This document shows positions 7,714-14,155 of a stretch of DNA of 14,281 nt, in pieces. The notes below the pieces were generated by a model. That model was not told where the DNA came from. It saw only the letters and a program-made list of their open reading frames with translations, and made no database searches. Source of the stretch: RGIG464 sp045643185 (GTDB lineage Bacteria; Myxococcota_A; Bradymonadia; UBA4248); NCBI GenBank assembly GCA_045643185.1, contig JAZUKH010000150.1, positions 1-14,281 of the forward strand. The letters run 5' to 3'. The stretch's first letter is position 1; each line of letters begins with the position of its first letter. Both the position numbers and the translations under genes were made by a program.

Positions 7714-8664
7714 TTATTTCGCTTGCGACAGAACCTGCACGCACAACTCGCCATAGCTCATCCCGGCATAAGCGGCGATCTTCGGCACGAGGCTGTGTGA
7801 CGTCATGCCGGGCACGGTGTTGATTTCGAGGAAGTAAGCTTTGAGGTCTTGATCGGCGAGGAAGTCGGCGCGCACGACACCGTGTGTGCATTCGAGTGCG
7901 GCAGCGGCTTTTTCGGCCATGCGACAGAGTTTTGCGTCGAAGTCTGCGCCAAGTGCGGACGGCGTGAGGTATTGTGTGTCATTGCGGTTATATTTTGCAT
8001 CCCAGTCGTAGAAGGCATTTTTGGGGATGATCTGGCACACGCCGAGCGCGCGGCCGTTGAGGATGGCGACGGTGAGTTCGTAACCTTTAATATACTGTTC
8101 GAACATGACGAGTTCGTCGTCGTCGGTGCAGGCATTTTTGACGGCTTCGTCGAGCTGGTCGGGCGAGTTGACGAGGGTGACGCCGACACTGGAGCCGTTG
8201 CGTGCGGGCTTGACGATCAAGGGCATGCCGATCTTTTTAACGATGTCTGACCAACGGCCATCGGCTTTTTCGGCCAAAATGGCTTTGGCTTCGGGGGCCG
8301 GCACGATGACCACTTCGGGCACGGGGACGTCGGTCGAGCCTTTCACGATGATCTTGGACAGATTTTTGTCCATGCCGTTTGCGGCAGGGCGGGGGCGTAC
8401 GCCGGTGTACGGAATGCCAGCCAGTTCGAGCATGGCCTGGACGGTGCCGTTTTCACCGCTGCCGCCGTGCAGCGCGATGTACACGCGGCCATATTTTTTG
8501 CTCAAAAAGTCCTGCATGCGTTCGGGGAGCCAGTCGTACGTATCCACATCGACGCCTGCTTCTCGCAGGGCGTTGGCAATGCCGGTTCCCGATTGAATGC
8601 TGATCTCGCGTTCAGCGCTTTCGCCGCCGAGCAGAACGACGGTCTTTACCTGTACATCAGCCAT
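7714..8664 (-). CDS. ddl: D-alanine--D-alanine ligase
   Basis: This is an ATP-grasp enzyme that joins two D-alanines for peptidoglycan precursor synthesis in the cytoplasm. The 316-aa length is normal. Visible motifs are GGESAEREISIQSG at 13-26, HGGSGENGTVQ at 66-76 (the E. coli counterpart is HGRGGEDGTLQ), and the ATP-grasp lysine region IVKPARNGSSVGV at 150-162. Further on are the substrate-loop FYDWDAKYNRNDTQYLTP at 218-235 and the metal-binding end LEINTVPGMTSHSLVP at 279-294. The substrate-loop tyrosine (Y225) is present, as in ligases that make D-Ala-D-Ala rather than D-Ala-D-Lac. An AGGAGA ribosome site precedes the ATG. The gene stands alone upstream of the atp promoter. Confidence 0.95.
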   Translation of the reverse strand: MADVQVKTVVLLGGESAEREISIQSGTGIANALREAGVDVDTYDWLPERMQDFLSKKYGRVYIALHGGSGENGTVQAMLELAGIPYTGVRPRPAANGMDKNLSKIIVKGSTDVPVPEVVIVPAPEAKAILAEKADGRWSDIVKKIGMPLIVKPARNGSSVGVTLVNSPDQLDEAVKNACTDDDELVMFEQYIKGYELTVAILNGRALGVCQIIPKNAFYDWDAKYNRNDTQYLTPSALGADFDAKLCRMAEKAAAALECTHGVVRADFLADQDLKAYFLEINTVPGMTSHSLVPKIAAYAGMSYGELCVQVLSQAK

Positions 8665-8716
8665 GACGTTTTTCTCCTATACCTTCCGTGGTGTTTTAAT
8701 GAGTTAAGGTAACCTT

Positions 8717-8722
8717 ATTATA
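8717..8722 (-). promoter_or_regulatory. Candidate -10 box for ddl
   Basis: The minus strand carries a perfect TATAAT here, about 53 bases before the ddl start. No good -35 lies at the right distance (a TTGCCG is 20 bases away). A small inverted repeat AAGGT-A-ACCTT (8706-8716) lies just downstream and overlaps the expected transcription start, so it could be an operator. This is a tentative call. Confidence 0.4.
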
Positions 8723-8834
8723 AGTTTATAAGGCACAAAAAGCGGCAATACGTTACGCCTATTTTTAACTTTTGGCAATTATGGGCGAATGTGGTGCAGT
8801 AACGCGGTTACAGCTCGGTGTGGAGAATAAATGA

Positions 8835-8857
8835 AAGCGCATGAACGCGAAGCGTTC
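8835..8857 (+). repeat. Right copy of the 23-bp inverted repeat
   Basis: This is an exact reverse complement of 4-26, with the GAACGC-GAA-GCGTTC hairpin core. The preceding AATGAAAGCGC also occurs at 13567-13577 in a different repeat context. It lies in the intergenic stretch beyond ddl, so the ddl-atp-292 aa block is bracketed by inverted copies. Confidence 0.7.
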
Positions 8858-9135
8858 AAAGTGCGGGACATACAACAGAATTCTAGACATGGAACGTGTT
8901 GAAATAGGCGGCTGGGTCCGAACGACGACAACGTTGGCGCTTATCACTGGGGGATCGCCGAAGTCGAAGACAAGACGAACTCGGTTGGTGTCGAGCATTC
9001 CACTTGGCATTTTGAGCGCCGAAGTTGAGCGCAGACGTACCGCCTGAAAACAAATGTGTTGGAGTTTGACGGTCTGTTTAAACTTGTGGTTTTATAAATT
9101 AAGTGTTATTATTATAAGGATTGTAATATTGTATG
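8858..9135. other. Intergenic stretch between ddl and the membrane-protein pair, no convincing gene
   Basis: The ddl-to-next-gene gap is about 520 bases. Beyond the ddl promoter region and the inverted repeat I see no supported gene. One 41-codon open stretch (8903-9025, plus strand) reads like protein (for example GAYHWGIAEVEDKTNS) but lacks a start codon and a ribosome site. It might be a remnant of a decayed gene. The DNA becomes clearly A+T-rich after about 9060. Confidence 0.4.
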
Positions 9136-9165
9136 TTGCATTATTGCGATCTTGGTTAATATAAC
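9136..9165 (+). promoter_or_regulatory. Possible promoter for the membrane-protein pair
   Basis: TTGCAT (9136-9141) and TATAAC (9160-9165) are 18 bases apart and lie about 20 bases before the ATG at 9185. The region is very A+T-rich, so chance matches are common. The leader would be short. Confidence 0.35.
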
Positions 9166-9184
9166 TTAGGATAATGAATTCGTT

Positions 9185-9433
9185 ATGTCGGACACGCAAA
9201 AGAGATCTAAAACAGAAAAAGCGCATGCTCTCATTAAAACAGGGAACAAGCTGGCTCAAAAAGGGGTTGATAAACTCAAACCGATTCTTAAACATACAAC
9301 AAGAATTATGATTATCAACATTATTATATTCGTTGTGATAGCATCTATTTGTGCATGCTTTATCGTTAGCACGATCCGTGAAACTTCAGCGCAGACAACA
9401 CAAGAACTGATCATTGATACAGTGACAAAATAA
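9185..9433 (+). CDS. Small single-pass membrane protein, unknown (82 aa)
   Basis: I do not recognise this protein. A very basic N-terminus (residues 1-40, many Lys plus His and Arg) leads into one membrane helix at about 41-63 (IMIINIIIFVVIASICACFIV). A short polar tail (STIRETSAQTTQELIIDTVTK) follows. The positive-inside rule puts the N-terminus in the cytoplasm. The start follows TTAGGA at a rather long distance, so the ribosome site is weak. It ends 9 bases before the next gene, which has its own AAGGA site, so the two probably form one transcript. Local A+T content is higher than in the atp block, consistent with an accessory origin. Confidence 0.7.
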   Translation: MSDTQKRSKTEKAHALIKTGNKLAQKGVDKLKPILKHTTRIMIINIIIFVVIASICACFIVSTIRETSAQTTQELIIDTVTK

Positions 9434-9442
9434 GGATCGATC

Positions 9443-10147
9443 ATGAAAATTTCTTTTGATTTAAATATATCACTGGACAAAGATAAAAAAGAAGAAGCAC
9501 CCAATGCCGTGGCTGCGGTACCCGCTTCTCAAGCTGCTTCACTTCCCGCTGAAACAGGTTCAGAGGAAAAAATGCAGTTAAAAGCAGAAGAACCTGTACA
9601 AGCCGCAAAAATTGCGTCAGAACCGGCTCAGTGTGAAGCAAAAGATGCCGAAAAAGAAGCTCCCTCCAAGCTGGATAAAGTCATCGATGTCGTAAAAGAC
9701 GGCAAAGACCTTTACGATAATAGTAAAGAAGCTCTTGAAATGGTATCGGCGATCAAAACGCGAGGTATTATTTCAGGCGCCTGTATCGTGCTTTCTGTTC
9801 TTATGATCATCATTACGCCAATTTTCTGTCATTATTGGCCACAATATCAGCTCAAAAACAGAGTTGAAAATACGGTTGGTGAAGTTCGCGATAAAGCCAT
9901 GGATAACGCCATGGATGTCTTAGAAAATGGCAAAAATTTGGCTGCTGAAAAGAAAAACGAACTTGACCCAAAAATCGATGAGGTCAAAGATGAACTCGGC
10001 GCTAAACTAGACAATGCTAAAGCTCAAGCTGCTGACAAGCTTGATAATGCCGAAAAAGCTCTCGATGCAAAACTGGACAGCGCTAAAAAGTGGTTGAAAG
10101 GAGACGATGCTCCCAGTACTGCTGAACCTGCTGAAAATGCTAAATAG
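9443..10147 (+). CDS. Single-pass membrane protein with 11-residue LEA-like repeats, unknown (234 aa)
   Basis: I do not recognise this protein. Residues 1-75 are a disordered Ala/Glu/Pro/Lys-rich region. Residues 76-106 look helical (VIDVVKDGKDLYDNSKEAL). A membrane helix follows at about 109-129 (IISGACIVLSVLMIIITPIFC). Residues 145-220 form a charged amphipathic helix with an 11-residue period, the triplet LDN/LDN/LDS recurring at 189, 200 and 211. Such 11-mers occur in LEA, apolipoprotein-like and other membrane- or stress-associated helices, so similarity hits may reflect composition only. AAGGA lies just before the ATG. It shares the layout (soluble N-part, one helix, soluble C-part) with the 82-aa protein in front, and they may act together. 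Confidence 0.75.
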   Translation: MKISFDLNISLDKDKKEEAPNAVAAVPASQAASLPAETGSEEKMQLKAEEPVQAAKIASEPAQCEAKDAEKEAPSKLDKVIDVVKDGKDLYDNSKEALEMVSAIKTRGIISGACIVLSVLMIIITPIFCHYWPQYQLKNRVENTVGEVRDKAMDNAMDVLENGKNLAAEKKNELDPKIDEVKDELGAKLDNAKAQAADKLDNAEKALDAKLDSAKKWLKGDDAPSTAEPAENAK

Positions 10148-10308
10148 CACACGGTGCTTATAAGCGTATTAAAATATTTGACAAATATTTGCACACCATG
10201 GTCGAAATTTATGGTGGCAAGCGTCATGTTCGTTATAAATAGTCGCTCGTTTGAATACGAGTTGTATCATTCAACTCATATTGATTAGATGTAATAGGGA
10301 AATCACAA
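10148..10308 (+). promoter_or_regulatory. Intergenic leader with several small inverted repeats
   Basis: Four short hairpins can be drawn: AGCAC/GTGCT at 10146-10158 overlapping the previous stop codon, CACCAT/ATGGTG at 10194-10216, CTCGT/ACGAG at 10246-10261 and GAGTTG/CAACTC at 10259-10277. The last two overlap and cannot both form. None has a T-run. A TTGACA at 10178-10183 lacks a -10 at a normal distance. The region could hold a promoter or operator for the 288-aa gene, but I cannot place one firmly. Confidence 0.3.
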
Positions 10309-11175
10309 ATGACATACAAATGTTTGGAACGCTTCGATGATTATCAAATGGCCTATTATGAAGAGTTGTGCGATTATTTCAAAGGCCGCCTTCATTTGCT
10401 CGAACGACTAAAAGCTTTTTTAGAAGAAGCGGTTTCATATAATGAGTTTTGCATTCGCGTTCGTCCAAGTACACTGCCTAGTATCATTCAAGACAACAAG
10501 ATTCGACAAAAAGGAGAAGTTGGCGGAGGTGCGTCGTTTGGCAACATGGACCATCGAAAACAGGTTATGAAGATGTTATTCAACTGTCGGAACAGCCAAA
10601 TGGAACCGGCTGATTATCCTGTTTTTGGTTATCTTGCAGATCCCCAAAAAGGTGGCGAACTCATAGCCAATGCGGATATGTCGCATCAATATGGAAGTTT
10701 GCTCATCGTACTCAAAAAAGAGAATCTGATGGAGCGAACCACGATGAGTTATGGAGACTCTGTTAATATGGCGGCTTGCACGCGACTGATCCCGACGCGC
10801 GTCAACAAAATATATCCAACGTGTTTTCAGTCGATTACAAATGAAAATGCAGGCGAAGATGGTAAGTTTATGGCCCCGCCGACCGCCTCGTGGTATGTTC
10901 AGAATCTCTGCATGGCTCTTGATGATGGCCGTCTTGATCCTCACGCCCTTTATAAAATTAACGACGTTTTTGATGGGCGTTGGGGAAGCGAATTTATAGA
11001 ACTTCAGTATCATGGCGAAATTCTGTTTGATCGTGATGTCAAGGCTGTTTATGGAATGCCGTTTGCTGATGAAGATGAAGATATTATGGCAAAATATAAA
11101 CCATTGCTTAAAGAAATGGGGATAAAAACGAGATTTTTTGATTTATTTACATTTTGTGATACAAAAGAAGAATAA
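10309..11175 (+). CDS. DUF3626-like protein, possibly ADP-ribosyltransferase-related (288 aa)
   Basis: Several blocks resemble, from memory, the DUF3626 family: RVRPSTLPSIIQDNKIR at about 50-66, the PVFGYLA block near 104-110, YGSLLIVLKKENLMERTTMSYGDS at about 127-150 and FIELQYHGEILFDRDVKAVYG near the C-terminus. The order Arg (R-x-STL), then a Ser/Thr-rich strand, then Glu (ELQYHGE) is reminiscent of the R-S-E layout of ADP-ribosyltransferase folds. That is an inference and no catalytic residue is proven. There is no signal peptide or membrane helix, so it is probably cytoplasmic or secreted by another route. The start has a weak AGGGA site 8 bases upstream. A hairpin terminator follows 20 bases after the stop. 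A toxin or effector role is possible but not shown. Confidence 0.6.
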   Translation: MTYKCLERFDDYQMAYYEELCDYFKGRLHLLERLKAFLEEAVSYNEFCIRVRPSTLPSIIQDNKIRQKGEVGGGASFGNMDHRKQVMKMLFNCRNSQMEPADYPVFGYLADPQKGGELIANADMSHQYGSLLIVLKKENLMERTTMSYGDSVNMAACTRLIPTRVNKIYPTCFQSITNENAGEDGKFMAPPTASWYVQNLCMALDDGRLDPHALYKINDVFDGRWGSEFIELQYHGEILFDRDVKAVYGMPFADEDEDIMAKYKPLLKEMGIKTRFFDLFTFCDTKEE

Positions 11176-11191
11176 AATATAACTTGTCAAA

Positions 11192-11265
11192 GTGGAGACG
11201 TGCGGACCGCGCGTCTCTTTGTTTTTGTGGCTGAGAAGTTTGTATTTTGACCAGACAATGAAAAT
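11192..11265 (+). repeat. Repeat unit A, upstream of the cysteine-repeat lipoprotein gene
   Basis: The 18-base block at 11192-11209 (GTGGAGACGTGCGGACCG) is identical to 13530-13547, and TTTTGACCAG at 11245-11254 is identical to 13555-13564. Both copies then continue with ...AATGAAA. The longer TGACCAGACAA (11248-11258) also recurs at 13932-13942. The two copies lie in direct orientation about 2.3 kb apart, on either side of the 686-aa gene. Confidence 0.7.
11195..11226 (+). terminator. Hairpin terminator after the 288-aa gene
   Basis: GAGACGTGCGG pairs with CCGCGCGTCTC (11195-11205 with 11207-11217) around one loop base, with a single T-G pair. It is followed by TTTGTTTTTG. This looks like an intrinsic terminator for the gene ending at 11175. 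The stem is also a member of the GAGACG hairpin family seen near the right edge. Confidence 0.65.
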
Positions 11266-11459
11266 CAGGCAAAGTTGTAACCTGGATTTTGTGGCGAAGT
11301 TTTTGGTTCGTCATCCGTTATGGTAAAAGTAAAGCTCGTGAGCGCTTCATTGCGCGTTTTGGGCGAGTGGAGCGGTTGGCCTGTGTATAAAGACACGTGT
11401 GACTAAGATCGATCATCGACTGAGAAACGAAATATAAGTGAGTTTTACTGGAGGAAAAA

Positions 11460-13520
11460 ATGACTCAAAAGCGCTGGACCTATACATTTATTGTCTGTGC
11501 CGCATTTTCAGCATGTGCCTGTTCATTGCCGGATATCGGGTGTGGAAAAGGGGCGTATGAAGTCGATAAAAAATGTGTGATGGATACGTTTGAAAAGTGT
11601 GGTTCGGAGACCAAAAATTGCGGCGCTTTTGAAGGCTATTTGGAGATGAATTGTGAGGATGGGCAATGCATAGCCAAAAGTTGTCGAGTTGGTTATCATC
11701 TTCGGACGGATGCAGAAAAAGGTGGTTTGGAGAGCGGCGATGTCATCTGTGTTGCTGATCATGAAAACGCGTGCGGCTTTGATGCGGTCGATTGCACGAA
11801 AAGCGTCGATCACTGGTCAGAAGGCGATTGTGTCGATGGGGTCTGCGAACTGAAACAGTGTCAGGAGCATTATCATGTCAGCCGAAATCATTTGAGCTGT
11901 GAGCTGGATACCATAGAAAATTGTGGTTCTGTTGATTGCACACAGACACCGGGCGTACTTAAGACGGAATGTAAGAATCAGAAGTGTCATGCGGTCGAAT
12001 GTGCGGAGAACTATCATCTTGCGAAGCTTGATGATGAATATTCAGCATGTGTCGCGGATTCTGAAACTGAATGCGGAGATCATCTAACGGATTGCACTCA
12101 ATCGATCGAAAATTGGGCGTTTGGTTCCTGTGAGCAGGGCGTTTGTAAAGTATATTCATGTTTGGAAAATAAACATCCCTCTGACGATAATTCAATGTGT
12201 TTGCCGGATACTGAGGAAAACTGTGGATCACAAGGGCATAATTGTTACGATAATGTCGGATGGGCAGAAGCTGAATGTGTGTCAAAGAAGTGTTCACTCG
12301 TCGCCTGTGAGGACAAATATCACGAGACGGAAAGCGCGGACCTTTCACTGAATGGCAAGACATGCACCTCCGATGAAGAAACGAACTGCGGTGCGTCACA
12401 GGTCAACTGTAAGACGGAAATTGAAGGATGGAAAGCCGGCAGCTGTCATGAGGGGGCTTGTCAGCCAACGGAGTGTATTCTGTCTTATCATGTCACTGAG
12501 GACAATGACCGTTGTGAACTGGACTCGCCCGAAAGCTGCGGTGCGTATGATCGCAACTGTAATGAGCTTACAGGCTGGTCCACATCTGTTTGCGAGTCAG
12601 GCAAGTGTTCCGCCTTAACTTGTGCAGTTGGTTATCACACGGCCACGTCAGAAAGTTCTGAACTTGGTTCCCAGACTTGTGTGGTCGATACGATTACCGA
12701 ATGCGGTGCAAACAAAGTGGATTGCACTCAGACGATCGAAGGCTGGGAAACTGGAAACTGCACAGCGGGCGTGTGTCAGCCATTATCCTGCATCGCGGAT
12801 TATCATGTGAACCGTGAACAGACGGGTTGTACGAAGGATTCGGTGACAGAATGCGGTGATTTTTCCAATAACTGTCAGGAATCGCTAACCGCCTGGAAAG
12901 ACGGCAAGTGCCAGAGCGGTCAATGCGTGATTTCGGCCTGTGCGCAGCAATACCACCTTAGAAAGGCTGAAAATAGCTGTGTGCCGGATTTGACCTCGGA
13001 ATGTGGTGCCAGTTTGACAAATTGTACGAAACTGACAGGGTGGACGAGTGGCAGTTGTTCAAATGGCACATGTAAATCAAGTGGTTGTCAGACCAACTAT
13101 TATAACGCGAATGGCGTCTGTAAGCCGAGTGATGTCAATAATTGTGGTTCAGCCAATTACGCTTGCAAATCTCACGTGACGGGTTGGAGTTCAGGAACGT
13201 GTACGAACAACAGCTGTAAAGTATCGTCGTGTGTCAGTGGATACCACCTGTATTCAGGTTCGTGTGAATTAAACACGACGACGTATTGTGGCTCCCATTC
13301 GTCCTGTTCATCGCAGATCGGACACTGGTCGTCAGGGACGTGTTCAACGGCAGGTAAATGTACGGTGACCGCGTGTGCGTCAGGCTACCATGTGTATAAT
13401 AATTCCTGTGAAGAAGATTCCATGTCGAACTGCGGATCTCATGGAAATGTATGTGCTGTATCGTGGTACACGTTTTTAATTGGTCTTCCGAGTTTTTGCA
13501 GCAATGGTAAGTGCACCTAA
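11460..13520 (+). CDS. Large cysteine-repeat lipoprotein (686 aa)
   Basis: This is probably a surface or periplasmic lipoprotein. The N-terminus (MTQKRW, then a hydrophobic stretch YTFIVCAAFSACACS) looks like a lipoprotein signal, with Cys19 or Cys21 as the likely lipidation site. The rest is about 13 tandem units of about 45-55 residues with the pattern CG-x(3-5)-C, W-x-x-G-x-C-x-x-G-x-C, C-x-x-x-Y-H and C-x-x-D, about six cysteines per unit. CG starts are visible as KCGSETKNC, ACGFDAVDC, NCGSVDC and onward to NCGSHGNVC. The last unit is degenerate (AVSWYTFLIGLPSFCSNGKCT) and lacks the YH part. The pattern resembles cysteine-rich secreted proteins of Myxococcota with NCG...C spacing. A strong GGAGG lies 5-6 bases before the ATG. 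The even cysteine pattern suggests disulfide-stabilised modules outside the cytoplasm. Binding partner is unknown. Confidence 0.85.
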   Translation: MTQKRWTYTFIVCAAFSACACSLPDIGCGKGAYEVDKKCVMDTFEKCGSETKNCGAFEGYLEMNCEDGQCIAKSCRVGYHLRTDAEKGGLESGDVICVADHENACGFDAVDCTKSVDHWSEGDCVDGVCELKQCQEHYHVSRNHLSCELDTIENCGSVDCTQTPGVLKTECKNQKCHAVECAENYHLAKLDDEYSACVADSETECGDHLTDCTQSIENWAFGSCEQGVCKVYSCLENKHPSDDNSMCLPDTEENCGSQGHNCYDNVGWAEAECVSKKCSLVACEDKYHETESADLSLNGKTCTSDEETNCGASQVNCKTEIEGWKAGSCHEGACQPTECILSYHVTEDNDRCELDSPESCGAYDRNCNELTGWSTSVCESGKCSALTCAVGYHTATSESSELGSQTCVVDTITECGANKVDCTQTIEGWETGNCTAGVCQPLSCIADYHVNREQTGCTKDSVTECGDFSNNCQESLTAWKDGKCQSGQCVISACAQQYHLRKAENSCVPDLTSECGASLTNCTKLTGWTSGSCSNGTCKSSGCQTNYYNANGVCKPSDVNNCGSANYACKSHVTGWSSGTCTNNSCKVSSCVSGYHLYSGSCELNTTTYCGSHSSCSSQIGHWSSGTCSTAGKCTVTACASGYHVYNNSCEEDSMSNCGSHGNVCAVSWYTFLIGLPSFCSNGKCT

Positions 13521-13529
13521 ATCATTCGC

Positions 13530-13577
13530 GTGGAGACGTGCGGACCGGGGGGCTTTTTGACCAGCTAATGAAAGCGC
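13530..13577 (+). repeat. Repeat unit B, downstream of the lipoprotein gene
   Basis: It shares 18 identical bases (13530-13547) with unit A, then TTTTGACCAG (13555-13564) and AATGAAA. Unit A's right hairpin arm and about 30 following bases are replaced here by GGGGGGC, so this copy cannot form the GAGACG hairpin and is a broken or rearranged version. It begins 10 bases after the lipoprotein stop. GGGGGGCTTTTTG is not a convincing terminator. Confidence 0.65.
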
Positions 13578-13653
13578 GTGTTGAGGTTACAAATCAGTTG
13601 GGGATCATAATTTGTTTTTGATTTTGCGTTGATCCTTGAGCATTTTTTTTTGA

Positions 13654-13669
13654 GCAGGCCTGGGCCTGC
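13654..13669. repeat. Perfect 7-bp GC palindrome
   Basis: GCAGGCC-TG-GGCCTGC. It is preceded, not followed, by a T-run on the plus strand and has no T-run after it on the minus strand, so it is not an intrinsic terminator. Confidence 0.6.
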
Positions 13670-13677
13670 GGCGCGCA

Positions 13678-13722
13678 GTGGGACGGAAGAGACGCGCGGT
13701 CCGCACGTCTCTACCGTCCCAC
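13678..13722. repeat. 45-base near-perfect palindrome with GAGACG core
   Basis: Arms at 13678-13699 and 13701-13722 (22 bases each, two mismatches) flank one central base. The inner part AGAGACGCGCGG/CCGCACGTCTCT matches the terminator stem at 11195-11217. The outer part GTGGGACGG/CCGTCCCAC is unique to this copy but still pairs. Confidence 0.8.
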
Positions 13723-13740
13723 ATTTTGGAGTCGGCGGCC

Positions 13741-13765
13741 GCGACGACGTACCACGTTACGTCGC
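13741..13765. repeat. Imperfect inverted repeat GCGACG...CGTCGC
   Basis: The ends GCGACG and CGTCGC pair around an interior that includes ACGT repeats. It is short and possibly incidental, but it lies within the palindrome cluster. Confidence 0.45.
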
Positions 13766-13787
13766 TACACTTCGGTTTCGAACCAGT

Positions 13788-13812
13788 GGAGACGCGAGGC
13801 TCTCACGTCTCC
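13788..13812. repeat. Hairpin GGAGACGCGAG/CTCACGTCTCC, GAGACG family
   Basis: Eleven-base arms (13788-13798 and 13802-13812) with one mismatch surround a GCT loop. It shares the GTGGAGACGYG left arm with repeat units A and B. Its right arm starts the duplicated 27-mer at 13804. Confidence 0.7.
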
Positions 13813-13890
13813 GCTCGCCCAATCTCAGCCCGATCTGATTGGCGGCACGGTCGATAGATGTGACACGTCTCCGCTCGCCCAATCTCAGCC
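13804..13890 (+). repeat. 27-bp direct repeat, two copies 60 bases apart
   Basis: Positions 13804-13830 and 13864-13890 are identical over 27 bases, beginning CACGTCTCCGCTCGCCC. They are separated by 33 unique bases. Each copy starts with the right arm of a GAGACG hairpin, but only the first has a left arm upstream. This fits a local duplication. Confidence 0.75.
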
Positions 13891-13922
13891 TGCTTGCCTT
13901 CGGCTTCGCTACGGCTGAGATT
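13881..13922. repeat. 10-bp stem hairpin AATCTCAGCC/GGCTGAGATT
   Basis: The arms 13881-13890 and 13913-13922 are perfectly complementary with a 22-nt loop. The left arm is the end of the second 27-mer copy. The right arm runs into TTTTG, so on the plus strand it could act as a weak terminator. Confidence 0.55.
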
Positions 13923-13927
13923 TTGAA

Positions 13928-14014
13928 TTTCTGACCAGACAACGCTTCCTTGACTGAGTAAGAGCGCGGTGTCGTGACGCGGCGGTTTTTCGAGGAACCT
14001 GGTTTGGTCAGAAA
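13928..14014. repeat. Spaced inverted repeat TTTCTGACCA ... TGGTCAGAAA
   Basis: Ten-base arms at 13928-13937 and 14005-14014 are perfect complements about 67 bases apart. The left arm continues as TGACCAGACAA, a string also found in repeat unit A. The pair could mark the ends of a small non-autonomous element of about 87 bases, but no target duplication is evident. Confidence 0.45.
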
Positions 14015-14083
14015 ACGACGGCATGGCGTATGACATGACGTTGCATCAACAAGTTTGTGACGAGGCCCTGCCAGGCGAAGGGG

Positions 14084-14155
14084 TAGCGGCGTATTTCGAT
14101 TTTTGTAGAGACGCGTGGCGCACACGTCTCTACAAAAATACGAAATAGCCGCGTA
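14084..14155. repeat. 72-base palindrome beside the IS30 fragment
   Basis: The arms 14084-14117 and 14121-14155 pair almost throughout around a GCG loop, with one mismatch and three single-base bulges. The inner 15 bases ATTTTTGTAGAGACG (14099-14113) pair perfectly with 14125-14139. It contains the GAGACGYG core of the hairpin family. The outer stem is unrelated to other copies yet still self-complementary. It ends 18 bases from the transposase stop codon. Confidence 0.8.

Noticed and set aside
8841..9047. Short open frames on both strands in the ddl upstream gap
   Set aside because: They have no ribosome sites and their Arg/Ser/Thr-rich composition is typical of chance frames. The 41-codon protein-like stretch in another frame is mentioned only as a possible remnant.
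11359..11391. Promoter for the lipoprotein gene (TTGGGC and TATAAA)
   Set aside because: The spacing is 21 bases, too long for a normal sigma70 promoter. The true promoter is not evident.
13804..13890. CRISPR-like repeat-spacer-repeat (27-33-27)
   Set aside because: There are only two copies, the repeat is part of the local hairpin family, and no cas gene is in view.
13757..14125. 122-codon minus-strand open frame in the palindrome cluster
   Set aside because: Its product consists of translated repeats (RLGERRR twice), it has no ribosome site, and it spans several hairpins.
14084..14155. Large palindrome as an intrinsic terminator for the IS30 gene
   Set aside because: Neither strand has a T-run immediately after the stem. 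The A/T runs lie inside the stem itself.
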